In this document: positions 26,328 to 34,744 of the stretch, in pieces | Layout: the number at the start of each line of letters is the position of its first letter | How positions within the stretch are numbered: the first letter of the stretch is position 1 | NCBI GenBank assembly: GCA_902800365.1 | Contig: CADCEF010000002.1 | Coordinates: forward strand, 111,549 to 175,548 | DNA from: an uncultured Prevotella sp. | GTDB lineage: Bacteria > Bacteroidota > Bacteroidia > Bacteroidales > Bacteroidaceae | Length of the DNA stretch: 64,000 nucleotides | Direction: 5' to 3' | The notes under the pieces: generated by a model | Seen by the model: the letters and a program-made list of their open reading frames with translations, nothing else | Told to the model about the DNA's origin: nothing | The model's database searches: none | Translations under genes and position numbers: made by a program

Positions 26328-27279
26328 CCGAATTGACTGGTAGTGCCCCCTCAAAACCTGGCATACGGGCTATCAGATTGCAAACCAACGCTAAAGCAGC
26401 ACCACAAAACATAGTGGCAGGCATCAGCACCCGATGATCGCTGCTGCCAAACAAGGCTCGAGCCAGATGCGGCACTGCCAATCCGATAAACATGATTGGT
26501 CCGCAATAAGCTGTTACGATAGCCACCAGAACACCTGAACTCAGAATCACCAGCAGTCGGGCACGCCTGATATTCAATCCCAGATTGGAAGCATATCTAT
26601 CGCCTAAAAGCAGCAGATTCATCGATTTCACCAACAGACAGGCTAATGGCAATAACACACACATCACCACCACAAACAGCACCATCTCGTCGCCAGAGAC
26701 ACGCGAGAACGAGCCTAAGCCCCACACCACAAATGCCTTCACGTCTTCTTCGGGCGAAAGGAACTTTAGTACACCGATAATAGCATTAGCCAGATAGCCT
26801 ATCATTACACCTATAATCAGCAACGTAACATTACCTTTAACCTTTTGCGAGAGCCATACAATAAGCATCATCACCGCTAAAGCACCTAAAATGGCAGCCA
26901 CACTCATGGCGGCTTCACCCAGATAACCCAGACGACTCAATGCCACACCACCTATTCTACCCGACAACAGCACAACAAAAGCCACACCGAGTGCCGAACC
27001 ATTAGAAATACCTAATACCGAAGGCCCTGCCAACGGATTGCGGAACACCGTCTGCATCTGCAGACCACTTACCGCCAGTCCGGCACCAGCTACAATAGCC
27101 GTCATCACTTGTGGAAGACGGGATTTCCAGATAATATTCGTCCATATCTCATTCGAGGTGTTACCTGTCAGAATCCTGCATACATCTCCCACAGGAATCT
27201 CTACCGACCCCAGCAACAGATTCACAATCGCCAAAACTACGATACACAACAACAGAGCTATGAACTTAGGTGTTTTCAT
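26260..27279 (-). CDS. btuC: Vitamin B12-type ABC transporter permease (FecCD family, BtuC-like)
   Basis: A 339-residue inner-membrane permease with about ten hydrophobic segments. FecCD-family motifs: GAGLAVSGLQMQTVFRNPLAGPSVLGISNGSALG, GLGSFSRVSGDEM, GDRYASNLGLNIRRAR and GPIMFIGLAVPHLARALFG. It imports a metal chelate, here probably a corrinoid, across the inner membrane. It overlaps btuF by 4 nt. No ABC ATPase gene (btuD) follows, and the space where it would sit is taken by the convergent cbiJ-cbiD gene, with 68 bp overlap. The ATPase must be encoded elsewhere or shared. Confidence 0.9.
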   Translation of the reverse strand: MKTPKFIALLLCIVVLAIVNLLLGSVEIPVGDVCRILTGNTSNEIWTNIIWKSRLPQVMTAIVAGAGLAVSGLQMQTVFRNPLAGPSVLGISNGSALGVAFVVLLSGRIGGVALSRLGYLGEAAMSVAAILGALAVMMLIVWLSQKVKGNVTLLIIGVMIGYLANAIIGVLKFLSPEEDVKAFVVWGLGSFSRVSGDEMVLFVVVMCVLLPLACLLVKSMNLLLLGDRYASNLGLNIRRARLLVILSSGVLVAIVTAYCGPIMFIGLAVPHLARALFGSSDHRVLMPATMFCGAALALVCNLIARMPGFEGALPVNSVTALVGAPVIAAVLFRRRQLEE

Positions 27280-28382
27280 TTCAATAAACGATAGAATGTA
27301 GGTTTATAATCAGACTCTACCAACTCAGGATGGAAGATAGCCACAAAATCCTTCAGCAGCACATCGGGCATCACAGGAGATATCTCGTAATAAGCCGTCT
27401 GCTTCATATTACAGTAAATAACCTTTTTCTCCTGATAGGCTTTGAAGAGTTCGTTGCGTGGTTCCGAAGCTTTCAGCGCCTCATACGAGAACTCACCAGG
27501 ATAACTGTTCAGTATGCGCCAATAGTCGGCATTTGCTGCGATGGCATACATCTTCTCAAACTCTATATCTTCGCCACTGGTCTCATCGTCGTTGATTACA
27601 TATTCGGCACCAGCATCGCGAAAAATCTGCGCCAGATAGTTCTTGCCTCCCACAGCATGCCAGTTGCCATAATGCATCTCACCACTCAGCACCGTGGGGC
27701 GCTGTGCCACCTGCTGCGTTTTGGATTTCAGACTGTTATAGCGGCTTTCGATACCAGCAAACACCTCGTTAGCCTCCTTTTCCTTACCTATCAGCATGCC
27801 CACAAACTTAATCCATTCTGCCTGTCCAAGCGGGTCGAGCTCTTTATAACCCAGGTGGGGCACCAGCGTGATACCTGTTTCCTTGATAGCATCATAACCA
27901 CCACGTTTAGAAGGCGATATGAGGATTACTTGAGGATTTGCAGCAAGAACCATTTCGGTATCAAAGTTTCCCTCCATACCTATCTTCACAATCTTGCCAT
28001 CCTTCACACGCTTCAAGATATCCTTGTTATAAAGATTCTTGGTACCTGTGATGCCTTTCACCACATCGTGAGCATCGAGGACGGTAAAATTAGACAGTTG
28101 CAGTGCCGTCATACAGATGGTTCGCGTGATGGGCACCTGTATCTTGGTATAGCCTTCAGGTGCATCTGCATCCGTTTTTATCAAAGCAAAGTGATATTTC
28201 TTGTCTATATCCACCAGACGCATATCAGCCGAATCCTTCACGCTGAACCCTGTGGCATATTTCACCATGATAGCTGCCGTGGAGTCGGAATCACCATCGC
28301 CTTGTGCCTGCTGATGTCCACTCTGTCCTTTGCACCCCACAAAGAGTGCCATTGCCACTATCATCCACGTTATTTTCTTCAT
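27276..28382 (-). CDS. btuF: ABC transporter substrate-binding lipoprotein (BtuF-like)
   Basis: A 368-residue lipoprotein: signal with LFVGC (lipobox cysteine at residue 17), a Gly/Asp/Gln-rich linker, then a class III periplasmic binding fold. Seen: PITRTICMTALQLSNFTVLDAHDVVKGIT, NFDTEMVLAANPQVILISP and GEMHYGNWHAVGGKNYLAQIF. It would hand corrinoid or another metal chelate to the BtuC-like permease encoded next. A -7 box lies 30 nt upstream at 28412-28419, divergent from cobS. Corrinoid specificity rests on gene context, since heme and siderophore binders share this fold. Confidence 0.87.
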   Translation of the reverse strand: MKKITWMIVAMALFVGCKGQSGHQQAQGDGDSDSTAAIMVKYATGFSVKDSADMRLVDIDKKYHFALIKTDADAPEGYTKIQVPITRTICMTALQLSNFTVLDAHDVVKGITGTKNLYNKDILKRVKDGKIVKIGMEGNFDTEMVLAANPQVILISPSKRGGYDAIKETGITLVPHLGYKELDPLGQAEWIKFVGMLIGKEKEANEVFAGIESRYNSLKSKTQQVAQRPTVLSGEMHYGNWHAVGGKNYLAQIFRDAGAEYVINDDETSGEDIEFEKMYAIAANADYWRILNSYPGEFSYEALKASEPRNELFKAYQEKKVIYCNMKQTAYYEISPVMPDVLLKDFVAIFHPELVESDYKPTFYRLLK

Positions 28383-28411
28383 TTTTTATCATTTTATTGG
28401 TTTCGTGTGTG

Positions 28412-28419
28412 CAAAAGTA
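28412..28419 (-). promoter_or_regulatory. -7 box of btuF-btuC
   Basis: The minus strand reads TACTTTTG, 30 nt before the btuF start. Confidence 0.55.
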
Positions 28420-28432
28420 CAAAAAGTTTTCA

Positions 28433-28440
28433 TATCTTTG
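28433..28440 (+). promoter_or_regulatory. -7 box of cobS-cobU-cobT
   Basis: TATCTTTG on the plus strand, 19 nt before the cobS ATG. Only 13 bp separate it from the divergent btuF -7 box, so polymerases at the two promoters would compete. Confidence 0.6.
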
Positions 28441-28458
28441 CCCTCAAAAACGAAAATT

Positions 28459-29262
28459 ATGCAGATTAATATCGATAAAACGCATTGGTACGATCGTATT
28501 TGGGCGGCACTGATATTCTTCACGCGACTACCCTTCTGGCGACTCCATCAGCCGCCTAAGGAGTGCTATCAGACGGTAGTAGAACATTGGCCTTTGGCCG
28601 GATGGATTACGGGTGGAGCGATGGCAGCAACGCTCTATTTTGGCAGTTGGTATCTGCCTTATCCTATAGCTGTTTTGCTGGCGATAGTGGTAAGACTGCT
28701 GGTTACAGGCGCTCTGCACGAAGACGGACTGGCCGACTTCCTCGACGGATTTGGTGGTGGCGGCAGCAATCGCGAACGCATACTCGCCATTATGAAGGAT
28801 TCTCATATTGGCACCTACGGCGTTATCGGACTGATATTCTACGAACTTTTGCTAGCTGCAGCTCTGATGTCGATGACGCCCGAGTTGGCTGCACTCACCA
28901 TTCTGGCAGCCGATCCTTACTCGAAGATGGTAACATCGCAACTCATTACGATGATGCCATACGCCCGACGCGAAGAAGAGGCAAAAAACAAAACCGTATA
29001 TCGAAAGATAAGCTGGCAGGCTGGTGTTGGTCTTGCCATACAAGGGCTCTTGCCAATGGCAGCATATATATGTTATACAGGCATGCGCTGGGATTTGATG
29101 ATTTTCATCCCCGCTCTCGTTATGTATTTTCTCTATCTGCTCATCTGGCGCAAGATTCATGGGTATACCGGCGACTGCTGCGGAGCAGTATGCCTGCTGG
29201 TTGAACTTACTGTTTACCTTATAGTCTGCGCTCAGAGCTTATCTCTAACCTCTCACCTCTAA
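28459..29262 (+). CDS. cobS: Adenosylcobinamide-GDP ribazoletransferase (cobalamin synthase)
   Basis: A 267-residue integral membrane enzyme that joins adenosylcobinamide-GDP with alpha-ribazole (phosphate) to make adenosylcobalamin (phosphate). Seen: AALIFFTRLPFWR near the N-terminus, the metal-binding motif GALHEDGLADFLDGFGGG, KDSHIGTYGVIGL and GYTGDCCGAVCLLVEL. The ATG at 28459 is used because it follows the promoter; an in-frame ORF extends upstream but would run through it. The last codons (SLTSHL) and stop lie inside a 7-nt repeat tract that also forms the spacer to cobU. Confidence 0.92.
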   Translation: MQINIDKTHWYDRIWAALIFFTRLPFWRLHQPPKECYQTVVEHWPLAGWITGGAMAATLYFGSWYLPYPIAVLLAIVVRLLVTGALHEDGLADFLDGFGGGGSNRERILAIMKDSHIGTYGVIGLIFYELLLAAALMSMTPELAALTILAADPYSKMVTSQLITMMPYARREEEAKNKTVYRKISWQAGVGLAIQGLLPMAAYICYTGMRWDLMIFIPALVMYFLYLLIWRKIHGYTGDCCGAVCLLVELTVYLIVCAQSLSLTSHL

Positions 29263-29270
29263 CCCCTCAC
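29243..29270. repeat. 7-nt tandem repeat at the cobS-cobU junction
   Basis: Units CTCTAAC, CTCTCAC, CTCTAAC, CCCTCAC. They encode the CobS C-terminus and stop codon and supply most of the 12-nt spacer to cobU. Confidence 0.85.
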
Positions 29271-29274
29271 TTCT

Positions 29275-29799
29275 ATGAAAATAATACTGATTACAGGCGG
29301 CCAACGCTCGGGCAAGAGTACTAAGGCAGAAGAACTGGCACTTAAGCTGAGCAAGCATCCCGTTTACCTCGCTACAGCTCATATCTGGGACGAGGAGTTT
29401 CGCATCAGAGTACAAAAGCACCAAGAGCGCCGCGGGCCCGAGTGGACGAATATCGAGGAGGAGAAATATCTCTCGAAACACGACCTGACGGGACGCGTGG
29501 TGGTGATAGACTGCGTGACGCTGTGGCTCACGAACTGGATATCAACAGAAACCGCAGACATCGACACCATCCTAACTGCAGCGAAAAAAGAGTTTGACAT
29601 ATTCACCGCTCGCGATGCCACCTACATATTCGTAACCAACGAGATAGGCTTAGGTGGCGTAAGCACCAACCAATTGCAGCGCCGATTTACCGACCTGCAA
29701 GGCTGGATGAACCAGTACATCGCCCAGAAGGCCGATGAGGTGATTCTCATGGTCAGCGGCATCCCAGTAAAAATAAAATATATTCGTGTAAATTCGTGA
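29275..29799 (+). CDS. cobU: Adenosylcobinamide kinase / adenosylcobinamide-phosphate guanylyltransferase
   Basis: A 174-residue bifunctional enzyme: it phosphorylates adenosylcobinamide and then adds GMP to give adenosylcobinamide-GDP. Seen: P-loop TGGQRSGKST near the N-terminus, the histidine in RVQKHQERR that corresponds to the guanylylated residue, VVIDCVTLWLTNW, and NEIGLGGVSTNQLQRRFTDLQGWMNQYIA. The final residues (after VSGIPVKIK) come from an ATTCGTG repeat tract at 29781-29808 and look like an acquired tail. Second gene of the cobS-cobU-cobT operon. Confidence 0.93.
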   Translation: MKIILITGGQRSGKSTKAEELALKLSKHPVYLATAHIWDEEFRIRVQKHQERRGPEWTNIEEEKYLSKHDLTGRVVVIDCVTLWLTNWISTETADIDTILTAAKKEFDIFTARDATYIFVTNEIGLGGVSTNQLQRRFTDLQGWMNQYIAQKADEVILMVSGIPVKIKYIRVNS

Positions 29800-29808
29800 A
29801 ATTCGTGC
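29781..29808. repeat. ATTCGTG repeat at the cobU-cobT junction
   Basis: Three copies of ATTCGTG spaced 10 and 9 nt apart. They carry the cobU stop codon and form the spacer before cobT. Confidence 0.75.
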
Positions 29809-29816
29809 CTAAAATA

Positions 29817-30863
29817 ATGAAACAATTCGCAATACAACCTACAGATAAATCCTTCGCGCCAATTATCCAGGCGAAGATAGACAACCTGAACAAGCCCAAA
29901 GGTTCGTTAGGCCGACTGGAAGAACTGGCCCTACAGATATGTCTGATTCAGCAGACATTAGAGCCGAGTCTCGCCCACCCTTGTCACCTGTTACTGGGTG
30001 GCGATCACGGCATAGAGCGCGAAGGGGTAAGTGTATCGCCACGCGAGGTTACCTGGCAGCAGATGATTAATTTTACCCGTGGTGGCGGTGGCGTCAACAT
30101 GTTCTGCAGGCAGCATGGGTTTAAGTTGCGCATAGTAGATGTAGGTGTAGATTACGATCTATCAGGCATCGATGGTATTATCCATCGCAAGATAGCTCGC
30201 GGCACCAGAAATTTCCTCTACGAGCCCGCTATGAGTGAGGCAGAATTCAATCAAGCCATCCAGATAGGCTGCGACTTGGTGGACGACTGCATCGCCGAGG
30301 GCAGTCGGGTGCTCAGCATCGGCGAGATGGGCATCGGCAACACCTCGCCATCCAGCATCTGGATGCATCTGTTTACCGATATGCCTTTGAAAGATTGTAT
30401 CGGCGCCGGCGCAGGCCTCGATACCCCAGGCATCCGCCATAAATACGAGGTACTGAGCAAAGCATTAGTAAACTACCAATCCACCCCCCATCACCCATCA
30501 CCTATCACCCCACTCGCCTACTTTGGCGGATATGAGATGATAGCCGCTATCGGCGCCATGCTAAAAGCCGCCGAAAAGCATCTGGTGATACTCGTCGACG
30601 GCTTTATTATGACGGCTTGCGCAATGGCTGCTATTCTGCTATATCCTGCTGCACAAGACTATATGATTTTTACCCATTGTGGTGATGAGAGCGGCCACAA
30701 GATGATGCTCGATGCTATTGAAGCCAAGCCTCTGCTGCATCTGGGATTGCGCCTGGGCGAAGGAACCGGAGCACTCTGTGCCTTCCCGATTGTGGATTCA
30801 GCTGTACGCATGATCAACGAGATGAACAACTTTGATAACGCCCGCATCACCAAGTATTTTTAG
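29817..30863 (+). CDS. cobT: Nicotinate-nucleotide-dimethylbenzimidazole phosphoribosyltransferase
   Basis: A 348-residue enzyme that makes alpha-ribazole phosphate from nicotinate mononucleotide and dimethylbenzimidazole (or another lower-ligand base). Seen: NKPKGSLGRLEELALQ, LLGGDHGIEREGVSVSP, EMGIGNTSPSS, GAGAGLDTPGI, and the active-site region LRLGEGTGALCAFPIVDSAVRM with the catalytic glutamate. ATG 29817 is preferred over an ATG 21 nt upstream because it leaves a normal N-terminus. A CCATCAC heptad tract (30481-30515) gives STPHHPSPITPLA between LVNY and YFGGYE, a surface insertion. The stop overlaps the convergent protease stop by 4 bp. Confidence 0.93.
   Translation: MKQFAIQPTDKSFAPIIQAKIDNLNKPKGSLGRLEELALQICLIQQTLEPSLAHPCHLLLGGDHGIEREGVSVSPREVTWQQMINFTRGGGGVNMFCRQHGFKLRIVDVGVDYDLSGIDGIIHRKIARGTRNFLYEPAMSEAEFNQAIQIGCDLVDDCIAEGSRVLSIGEMGIGNTSPSSIWMHLFTDMPLKDCIGAGAGLDTPGIRHKYEVLSKALVNYQSTPHHPSPITPLAYFGGYEMIAAIGAMLKAAEKHLVILVDGFIMTACAMAAILLYPAAQDYMIFTHCGDESGHKMMLDAIEAKPLLHLGLRLGEGTGALCAFPIVDSAVRMINEMNNFDNARITKYF
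30481..30515. repeat. 7-nt tandem repeat inside cobT
   Basis: Units CCACCCC, CCATCAC, CCATCAC, CTATCAC, CCCACTC in the coding frame; they make a Pro/His/Ser-rich insertion. Confidence 0.85.
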
Positions 30864-33800
30864 CGCAACATCTCCTTCACGGCACTCTCCAGCTGACGGT
30901 CGCGACCGCTGATATAATCCTCGGGAGTGTTATACACTTCGATATCGGGATAGAGCGTTGTGTTCTCACCAAATACGCCACGCATATCGCGACAGCCCAC
31001 CTGAGGAATTCCGAACACCATACCATTCTGCAAAGTCTCCCACCATACGGCAGTCATCGTTCCGGCTACAGGTGTACCTATCAGCTTTCCTATCTTAAGT
31101 TCTTTATACACCCATGGGAATCCGTGACCATTACTGTAATCGTCTTCACACATCAGCACGCACGATGGCTTTACCCATTTGTTGTATGGGTCGGAACCTA
31201 CATACTTGCCATGAGGTACAAAATCCTGATAATGCTTACCGCTCAACAGGGTGCATAAATCATCGTGCAGCCATCCGCCTCCGTTATGGCGCTCGTCGAC
31301 TACAGCTGCCACACGATTGCGGTTCTTGTCGCTCAGCAGTTCACGATAAACCGTACGATAGCTTGGACTGTCCATAGCCTTAACATGTACGTAGGCCAGC
31401 TTACCACCCGAGAGACTATCGGTCATCTCGCGCTGACGATCAACCCAGCGCTTATACAGCAGTTCGTTCAGAGCGCTACGACCTACAGCCTTGATAGTAA
31501 CATCGTTACGCTTACCAGTTGAAGGGTTGAATATGCTCAGTCTTACAGGCCTACCAGCCTTACCATCCAGCAGTGGGAAGTAGTCGTCGCCAGCCTTGAT
31601 AGCGATGCCGTCGATAGCCTCTATCACGCATCCAGCCACCACACCAGTCTTCTTCTGAGCCAATGGCGAGCGCTTGATAATCTCCTCGATACGCAGTCCG
31701 TCGCCCTCATAGTTCTGGTCTATAAACACACCTAATGAAGCTGTGCTGAGTGTGGCACCATTAGGATAATAGCGGGCACCTGTGTGCGAGGCATTCAACT
31801 CGCCCAGCATCTCGCTCAGCATATCCTTAAAGTCGTATTCGTTGTTGATGTATGGCAGGAATCGCAGATAGTTCTTGCGATAGCCCTCCCAATCCACGTT
31901 GTGCAGATTCTCAACATAGAACTTATCCTTTACCTGGCGCCAGATGTGGTCGAACAAGTAAGCACGCTCCTCGTAAGGGCGATAGTTGAATACGGTCTCG
32001 AAATCAACGTTCTTGGTAGATTTCTTGCCCAGATCCAGTTTCTTGATACCACCTCTTGAAGCCAGGAACAGGTTGTTGAACTTCTTATCGGCCTGCATAC
32101 GACCACCACCAACTCTCTTCATCAGCAATTCCGTCTTATCCTCGCGAAGATAGTGCACCCACAGGTCCATACCACCTTCGAACGATGCCTGATAGTAGAG
32201 CGTGTCGCCCTTCAGTACGGCGTCGCCCATGTGAGCCGAGTTATCCGTTACACGCACAATACGATCGCGACAGTTCTCCAAGTCGAAGGCTAACAGCTTC
32301 TCAGCCTTGGGTTTCTCGGTTGCCTTCTTCTTGCTATCTTTCTTCTTGCCATCCTTATCGTCCTTCTTCTCGTCTTTCTTTGCCTCCTTCTCAGCCTCTT
32401 CCAGCTGCTCCTTGTCTTCCTTACTCATAGTAAAGCGGTCGTAAGCATCCACATCGAAGAACATCACATAGTAGTCGCTCTCGGCGCCCCAGCTGCCATG
32501 ACTGCGATAGCCGGCACGGTCGCTCTCGAAGAGTATAGCCTTACCACCCAGCACCCAGCGGGCGTTATCCTCGTTGTAGCCACTCTCGGTCAGGTTGTGC
32601 ACCTCGCCATTACCACTGGCATTTACCAAGGCTATATCGCTGCTGTTCCATCCACCAGTACCAATGTAACTGGCCAGGAGCCACTTGCTGTCGGGACTCC
32701 ACTCAAACCAGATGTCGCCATCGCTGTACGAGAAGTTGTACTTACCATCCAGTACGGTGCGCTCCTGCTTGGTCTTCAGATTGATGACGCACAGCTCGGC
32801 ACGGTTCTTGAAGTAAGCCACCTCCTTACCGTCGGGACTGTACTGTGGTTGCAGCGATGTCTCGTTGCTCTGTGTCAGTCGCTCCTCTTCCAGGGCAGTA
32901 GCATAAGTAAAGAGTTTCTCGTTCTTATTCTTCAGTTTGGTCTGATAAATCTGCCACACGCCATCTCGCTCAGCACAGTACACCAGACTGCGTCCGTCGG
33001 GACTGAAGTTCACACTGCGCTCCTGCTGTGGGGTGTTGGTAATCTGCTTGGTAGTCTTATACTCTACCGAAGTCACAAAGATATCGCCACGCAGAATAAA
33101 GGCCACCTCCTTGCCTTCGGGCGAGAGACTGATTTCGCTAACACCGCTCTGTCGCAGCTGGCGAATCAGGTCCTTGTCCTGACGATCGCCCGTGATAGTC
33201 ACCTTTACCTTCTGTGGTTCAGCACCTTCGCGCAGCGTGTAAATCTCACCATTCTGACTATAACAGAGCGTACCCTCGTTGCTTACCGAGAGATAGCGCA
33301 CAGGATTCATCTTATGGTGCGAGAGCTGCTTTTTGCCCGAACCGTCGATATTGCGGCGATACACGTTGAAGGTGCCATCCTCTTCGCTAGTATAATAATA
33401 AGAGTTGGCATCGGCCCAGCGTGGTGTGCGGTCCTCGCCCTTAAAGTCGGTCAGACGGGTATAGTGTCCGTCGTTCACCAGCCAGATGTCGCGACAGATA
33501 GGACTCTGATGGTGCTTGCGGAAGGGATCTTCGTAGCCCTTGTAGTCGTGATACAGCATCCTGCCATCCTTGGCAAAGCTGATATCCTCCATAGGCAGGG
33601 TTGAGAACATACGGGGGCGCCCGCCTTTGATACTCACCTCATATACCTGGTCATCGCCAGGAAAGAGGATTGACTGAGCCGATGGCATCCACGCTGCCGA
33701 GAACAGTACGTGTTCATTATCCTTCCAAACCATTGGCATCTCGTTGGTGCTGTTGGTAGTGAGGCGCACAGGCTCGCTGCCTTGGGCATCCATCACATAC

Positions 33801-34075
33801 ACATCCATACTGCCCTCGCGACTCGAAGCGAAAGCCAGTTTGGAGCCATCAGGACTCCATACCGGACAGGCATCGTAGGCAGCATTCGTGGTAAGCTGTC
33901 GAGCTTGTCCACCTTTAGCAGCTACTGTATAAACATCGCCTTTATACGAAAAAGCTATGGTTTTGCCATCGGGCGAGATGGCAGTGTACCGCATCCACAG
34001 CGGTCCTTCTTCGGCATGCGCGCTAAGTCCCGCCATCAGCAGACTAGCAGCCAAAAACAATTTACGAGTTTTCAT
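30860..34075 (-). CDS. Tricorn-like S41 peptidase with beta-propeller and PDZ domains, exported
   Basis: A 1071-residue exported protein. Signal peptide about 1-22 (MKTRKLFLAASLLMAGLSAHA). Residues about 25-560 hold repeated WD40/PD40-type blades (SPDGKTIAFSYKGD, SPDGSKLAFASSREG, SPDGRSLVYCAERDG, SPDGKEVAYFKNRAE, SPDSKWLLASYIG). A Lys/Asp/Glu-rich linker follows (about 580-620). The C-terminal third has a tricorn core domain, a PDZ domain and an S41 domain: AAVVDERHNGGGWLHDDL and CEDDYSNGHGFPWVYKELKIGKLIGTPVAGTM. The likely nucleophile is the serine in DDYSNGHG, though alignment with archaeal tricorn is uncertain by one residue. It probably degrades peptides in the periplasm. ATG 34075 leaves a proper signal peptide. 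Confidence 0.87.
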   Translation of the reverse strand: MKTRKLFLAASLLMAGLSAHAEEGPLWMRYTAISPDGKTIAFSYKGDVYTVAAKGGQARQLTTNAAYDACPVWSPDGSKLAFASSREGSMDVYVMDAQGSEPVRLTTNSTNEMPMVWKDNEHVLFSAAWMPSAQSILFPGDDQVYEVSIKGGRPRMFSTLPMEDISFAKDGRMLYHDYKGYEDPFRKHHQSPICRDIWLVNDGHYTRLTDFKGEDRTPRWADANSYYYTSEEDGTFNVYRRNIDGSGKKQLSHHKMNPVRYLSVSNEGTLCYSQNGEIYTLREGAEPQKVKVTITGDRQDKDLIRQLRQSGVSEISLSPEGKEVAFILRGDIFVTSVEYKTTKQITNTPQQERSVNFSPDGRSLVYCAERDGVWQIYQTKLKNKNEKLFTYATALEEERLTQSNETSLQPQYSPDGKEVAYFKNRAELCVINLKTKQERTVLDGKYNFSYSDGDIWFEWSPDSKWLLASYIGTGGWNSSDIALVNASGNGEVHNLTESGYNEDNARWVLGGKAILFESDRAGYRSHGSWGAESDYYVMFFDVDAYDRFTMSKEDKEQLEEAEKEAKKDEKKDDKDGKKKDSKKKATEKPKAEKLLAFDLENCRDRIVRVTDNSAHMGDAVLKGDTLYYQASFEGGMDLWVHYLREDKTELLMKRVGGGRMQADKKFNNLFLASRGGIKKLDLGKKSTKNVDFETVFNYRPYEERAYLFDHIWRQVKDKFYVENLHNVDWEGYRKNYLRFLPYINNEYDFKDMLSEMLGELNASHTGARYYPNGATLSTASLGVFIDQNYEGDGLRIEEIIKRSPLAQKKTGVVAGCVIEAIDGIAIKAGDDYFPLLDGKAGRPVRLSIFNPSTGKRNDVTIKAVGRSALNELLYKRWVDRQREMTDSLSGGKLAYVHVKAMDSPSYRTVYRELLSDKNRNRVAAVVDERHNGGGWLHDDLCTLLSGKHYQDFVPHGKYVGSDPYNKWVKPSCVLMCEDDYSNGHGFPWVYKELKIGKLIGTPVAGTMTAVWWETLQNGMVFGIPQVGCRDMRGVFGENTTLYPDIEVYNTPEDYISGRDRQLESAVKEMLR

Positions 34076-34110
34076 CACGTTTTTTAAGTTTATTATTGTG
34101 TTTGAAAAGA

Positions 34111-34140
34111 AGGGCAAGCAGTTTTTAATGTGCTTGCCCT
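34111..34140 (-). terminator. Intrinsic terminator of the 2-oxoacid oxidoreductase operon
   Basis: A perfect 10-bp stem AGGGCAAGCA/TGCTTGCCCT with a 10-nt loop, followed on the minus strand by TCTTTTC. It lies 22 nt after the stop of the last operon gene. Confidence 0.75.
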
Positions 34141-34161
34141 CTCTTTTTTTATTTATTTGAT

Positions 34162-34707
34162 TTATTTGATCTCTTCGATGATCTTGGCACCTTCTTTCAG
34201 CGCCTCCATATTCAGAGGAATCAATCCGTGATGACGCTCGGGCAGTGTTTTAAACAAAGCCTTCTCGACGCCCTTGTCGCTAACAACTGGAGCCACCTTA
34301 AGCAGACCACCCAAAACAATCATATTGAACACCTTACCGTTTTTCATCTCGGCAGCCTTGTCCATGGCGTTGATCTCGTAGACGGTGATATCCTTACGGG
34401 TTGGCTTGTTGATGATACCGAAGCCATCGTAGATAAGGATGCCGCCTGGCTTGATTTTAGGTTCGAACTTCTCAAGTGAAGGCTGGTTGAGCACCACAGC
34501 TATATCGTACTTGCTGAGGATAGGCGAAGAGATACGCTCGTCGCTGACGATAACAGTAACGTTGGCAGTACCACCACGCTGCTCAGGACCATAAGCAGGC
34601 ATCCAAGTAACCTCTTTATCCTCCATCAGTCCACTGTAAGCCAGAATCTTACCCATTGAGAGTACGCCCTGACCTCCGAAACCTGAAATAATTATCTCTT
34701 TTTTCAT
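34162..34707 (-). CDS. 2-oxoacid:ferredoxin oxidoreductase, gamma subunit
   Basis: A 181-residue gamma subunit. It begins EIIISGFGGQGVLSMGKILAYSG, the hallmark of the POR/KOR gamma domain, and contains WMPAYGPEQRGGTANVTVIVSDERISSP. With the alpha and beta subunits and the ferredoxin encoded just upstream it forms a cytosolic enzyme that converts a 2-oxoacid to acyl-CoA with reduction of ferredoxin. The substrate (2-oxoglutarate or branched-chain 2-oxoacid) cannot be settled from sequence alone. An AT-rich 8-nt repeat spacer (about 34708-34744) separates it from the beta subunit. Last gene of the operon. Confidence 0.9.
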   Translation of the reverse strand: MKKEIIISGFGGQGVLSMGKILAYSGLMEDKEVTWMPAYGPEQRGGTANVTVIVSDERISSPILSKYDIAVVLNQPSLEKFEPKIKPGGILIYDGFGIINKPTRKDITVYEINAMDKAAEMKNGKVFNMIVLGGLLKVAPVVSDKGVEKALFKTLPERHHGLIPLNMEALKEGAKIIEEIK

Positions 34708-34744
34708 TATTTCATTTTTATATTTTTACATTTTTACATTTCTC

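Noticed and set aside
27330-28469. 379-codon open frame on the plus strand
   Set aside because: It lies antisense to btuF, has no recognisable motif, and its composition is what a shadow of the real gene gives.
32498-33604. 368-codon open frame on the plus strand
   Set aside because: Antisense to the S41 protease beta-propeller; no motif or start signal. The same reasoning applies to 19038-19976 and 53507-54424.
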